Shown: positions 39,703 to 40,939 of the stretch, in pieces
Numbering within the stretch: the first letter of the stretch is position 1
How the letters are laid out: each line of letters opens with the position of its first letter
NCBI GenBank assembly: GCA_022766785.1
Contig: JALEOL010000033.1
Location: 1 to 40,939 of the forward strand
Direction: 5' to 3'
Length of the DNA: 40,939 nucleotides
Source of the DNA: Oscillospiraceae bacterium
GTDB lineage: Bacteria; Bacillota; Clostridia; Oscillospirales; Ruminococcaceae
Translations under genes and position numbers: made by a program
Notes under the pieces: model-generated
The model's input: the letters and a program-made list of their open reading frames with translations, nothing else
Told to the model about the DNA's origin: nothing
Databases searched by the model: none

Positions 39703-40473
39703 TCAGGAAACGACTATTTTTATCTTCTGCGAGGAACTTCCGCACTTTGCGGTGATGATAGCTGAGCCGGATTTCTTTGCGGTGACTTTGCCGGAGGAGC
39801 TGACCGCTGCCACGGTGGGCTTGGAGCTGCTCCACTTGACCGTGCCGCTGCCGGAGACCGAAGCGCCCAGGGAGAGCGTGTCGCCTTTTTTGAGGTTAAT
39901 GGTGAGGTAGTTTATCTTTGCGCTGGTGGAAGCCTTGGGGTAATCAGCGCGGATAGTTACATTGCTGTTGCCTGCGTCTCCCTCGTACATATATCTTTTG
40001 ATAGCAATAGTGTATTTGCCCTTGCTTACCGGGAATGAGAGCACTCCGTGATATCCGTCGTTAAGACCGTCGGCGATGCACAATATGGCGTTCTTGGGGT
40101 AGCTGTCGGGGAAATAACCGCCGTGGGCTTCCATTACAGAGGAGCTTGTGTAGCACTCGCCGTAGTAATTCATGAGATCGCTGATGATCAGGGATCTTTT
40201 CTTGGAATCGAACACTGTGATCTCCAGATACGTTATTCTGGAGTTAAGCTCGATCTCCAGCGTTCCTTTCTTTCCGACTTCAATGTCGTAGGTCGCGTAG
40301 CTGCCCTCGTGCGTAAGTAAAACGGTGTCCTCTTTTCCGCTGGCGAGCTTTCCACTTGAAACAAGCTCAGTTCCGAGGTCCTTTGGCGCGTAGCTTGCAA
40401 AAGCAGTCACCGACGCAGTTACCGATACCGCTGCGGCACATATCAGTGCAGACAGTTTTTTTAAGATGTTCAT
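39703..40473 (-). CDS. Secreted protein with C-terminal Big2 Ig-like domain
   Basis: A 256-residue exported protein. The signal peptide is MNILKKLSALICAAAVSVTA..FA (cut near residue 26). Residues about 30-180 form a beta-rich module (TYDIEVGKKGTLEIEL, then FPVSKGKYTIAIKRY), which resembles pre-peptidase or carbohydrate-binding C-terminal modules. Residues about 190-256 are a bacterial Ig-like (Big2) domain with the hallmark VKWSSSKPTVAAVSSSGKV. No anchor is seen, so it is probably secreted. The promoter on the minus strand is TTGACA (40555-40550), 17 bases, TATAAT (40532-40527). Confidence 0.85.
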   Translation of the reverse strand: MNILKKLSALICAAAVSVTASVTAFASYAPKDLGTELVSSGKLASGKEDTVLLTHEGSYATYDIEVGKKGTLEIELNSRITYLEITVFDSKKRSLIISDLMNYYGECYTSSSVMEAHGGYFPDSYPKNAILCIADGLNDGYHGVLSFPVSKGKYTIAIKRYMYEGDAGNSNVTIRADYPKASTSAKINYLTINLKKGDTLSLGASVSGSGTVKWSSSKPTVAAVSSSGKVTAKKSGSAIITAKCGSSSQKIKIVVS

Positions 40474-40526
40474 ACCATTTACCTTCCTTTTTGATAGTCT
40501 GCCATATAATTAATGGCTTGAATAGA

Positions 40527-40555
40527 ATTATACCACTGTTTTGTATTTCTGTCAA
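40527..40555 (-). promoter_or_regulatory. Promoter of the Big2-domain gene
   Basis: Minus strand TTGACA (40555-40550), 17-base spacer, TATAAT (40532-40527); consensus at both hexamers. The remainder of the gap (40556-40780) is A-rich and holds no gene. Confidence 0.82.
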
Positions 40556-40780
40556 TAATATTCTTACTATTTGTAATGTAAGCGTAGCGGACAATATTAT
40601 CTGCGTATTTCATAAATGAAACGCAAATGCTCTTTTGTCCTCTCTGATACTTTGTATTTCTTCCAAACACATTGTCAAAACAGAAAATGAAATGAAATCA
40701 GAGAAAGCGAGAAAAACCGAGAGAAACGCAAAGAAAACGCGAGAAAACCTGCTATATTTGAAATATATCAGAAAATCCTC

Positions 40781-40809
40781 TTGACAAACGGAAATAAAGC
40801 GAGTATAAT
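40781..40809 (+). promoter_or_regulatory. rplM promoter
   Basis: TTGACA (40781-40786), 17-base spacer, TATAAT (40804-40809); perfect consensus, as expected for a ribosomal protein operon. Confidence 0.85.
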
Positions 40810-40814
40810 ATCAA

Positions 40815-40877
40815 ATGTTGCATAGCGGCATTTGAAAGAAAGAAATGCCGGATACTATAAATAAGGAGGAAACAAAT
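40815..40877 (+). promoter_or_regulatory. Candidate L13 (RplM) autoregulatory leader
   Basis: The roughly 65-base leader contains CGGCATTT (40826-40833) paired with AAATGCCG (40843-40850) around a purine loop, then GGAGG just before the start. Position and shape match the L13 leader known in Firmicutes, where L13 represses its own operon. I cannot align it to the family model here. Confidence 0.45.
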
Positions 40878-40939
40878 ATGTCAACTTATATGCCTAAGGC
40901 TGCCGAAGTTGAGCGCAGCTGGTATATTCTCGACGCAGC
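40878..40939 (+). CDS. rplM: 50S ribosomal protein L13, 5' part
   Basis: The visible 20 residues, MSTYMPKAAEVERSWYILDA, match the L13 N-terminus (start, then the conserved WYILDA). The gene is cut by the window end. GGAGG lies nine bases upstream. L13 is normally co-transcribed with rpsI (S9), which would lie beyond the window. Confidence 0.9.
   Translation, partial: MSTYMPKAAEVERSWYILDA

Overview
The window reads as chromosomal DNA of a Gram-positive, anaerobic gut or rumen Firmicute, most likely a Ruminococcus or close relative in the Oscillospiraceae. This is inferred from gene content and signals: an HPr with both His15 and Ser46, sigma-A type promoters (TTGACA-17-TATAAT) before many genes, strong GGAGG ribosome sites, a GH94 cellobiose phosphorylase, G5/LysM/M23 wall hydrolases, and many small zinc-ribbon membrane proteins. 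No species call can be proved from the window alone.

Layout. 1-960: the tail of a fibronectin-III-like protein, then a gene-free stretch that looks like a long structured RNA on the minus strand with its own promoter and a U-tailed end. 958-5526: a D-Ala-D-Ala carboxypeptidase facing away from a metal-resistance operon (ArsR-type repressor with its operator, methyltransferase, free-standing HMA metallochaperone, P1B ATPase). 5.6-10.4 kb: an M23 wall hydrolase with a WalR-type box, a lipoprotein, ptsH (HPr), and a zinc-binding RING-like membrane protein. 10.6-17.7 kb: a translationally coupled cluster of a dolichyl-phosphate-mannose-synthase-like GT2, two paralogous polytopic GT-C-like proteins and a KtrB potassium channel subunit. 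18-21 kb: a tRNA/rRNA methyltransferase pair (TrmN6-like, RsmI), a 59-residue membrane protein and FolC. 21.4-24.7 kb: a DUF2726 protein and a degenerate GGDEF-EAL protein. 24.7-25.9 kb: a compact phage-type lysis cassette with no other phage genes. 26-28.7 kb: three paralogous four-helix membrane proteins with different Tyr/Asn/Pro/Gln repeat tails. 29.2-31.6 kb: cellobiose phosphorylase. 31.7-33.4 kb: a zinc-ribbon protein with an external propeller-like domain. 33.8-36.1 kb: a NatAB-like ABC exporter. 36.2-39.5 kb: three related zinc-ribbon, single-helix proteins. 39.7-40.5 kb: a secreted Big2-domain protein. 40.9 kb: the start of rplM (L13).

Non-coding repeats. Intergenic gaps hold three kinds of small mobile-like elements: a MITE present twice (one copy an internal deletion of the other, in opposite orientation), a different 272-bp element with 19-bp terminal inverted repeats, and a hairpin-rich insert bounded by a duplicated 24-bp terminator hairpin.

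The most original material is the 26-40 kb stretch. Seven membrane proteins there carry either repetitive Tyr/Asn tails or cytosolic zinc ribbons joined by low-complexity linkers to one helix, and three of the zinc-ribbon proteins share a Cys-x-Gln-His-His motif just outside the membrane. They look like an undescribed envelope system. The other main candidate for novelty is the unassigned RNA at about 365-858.
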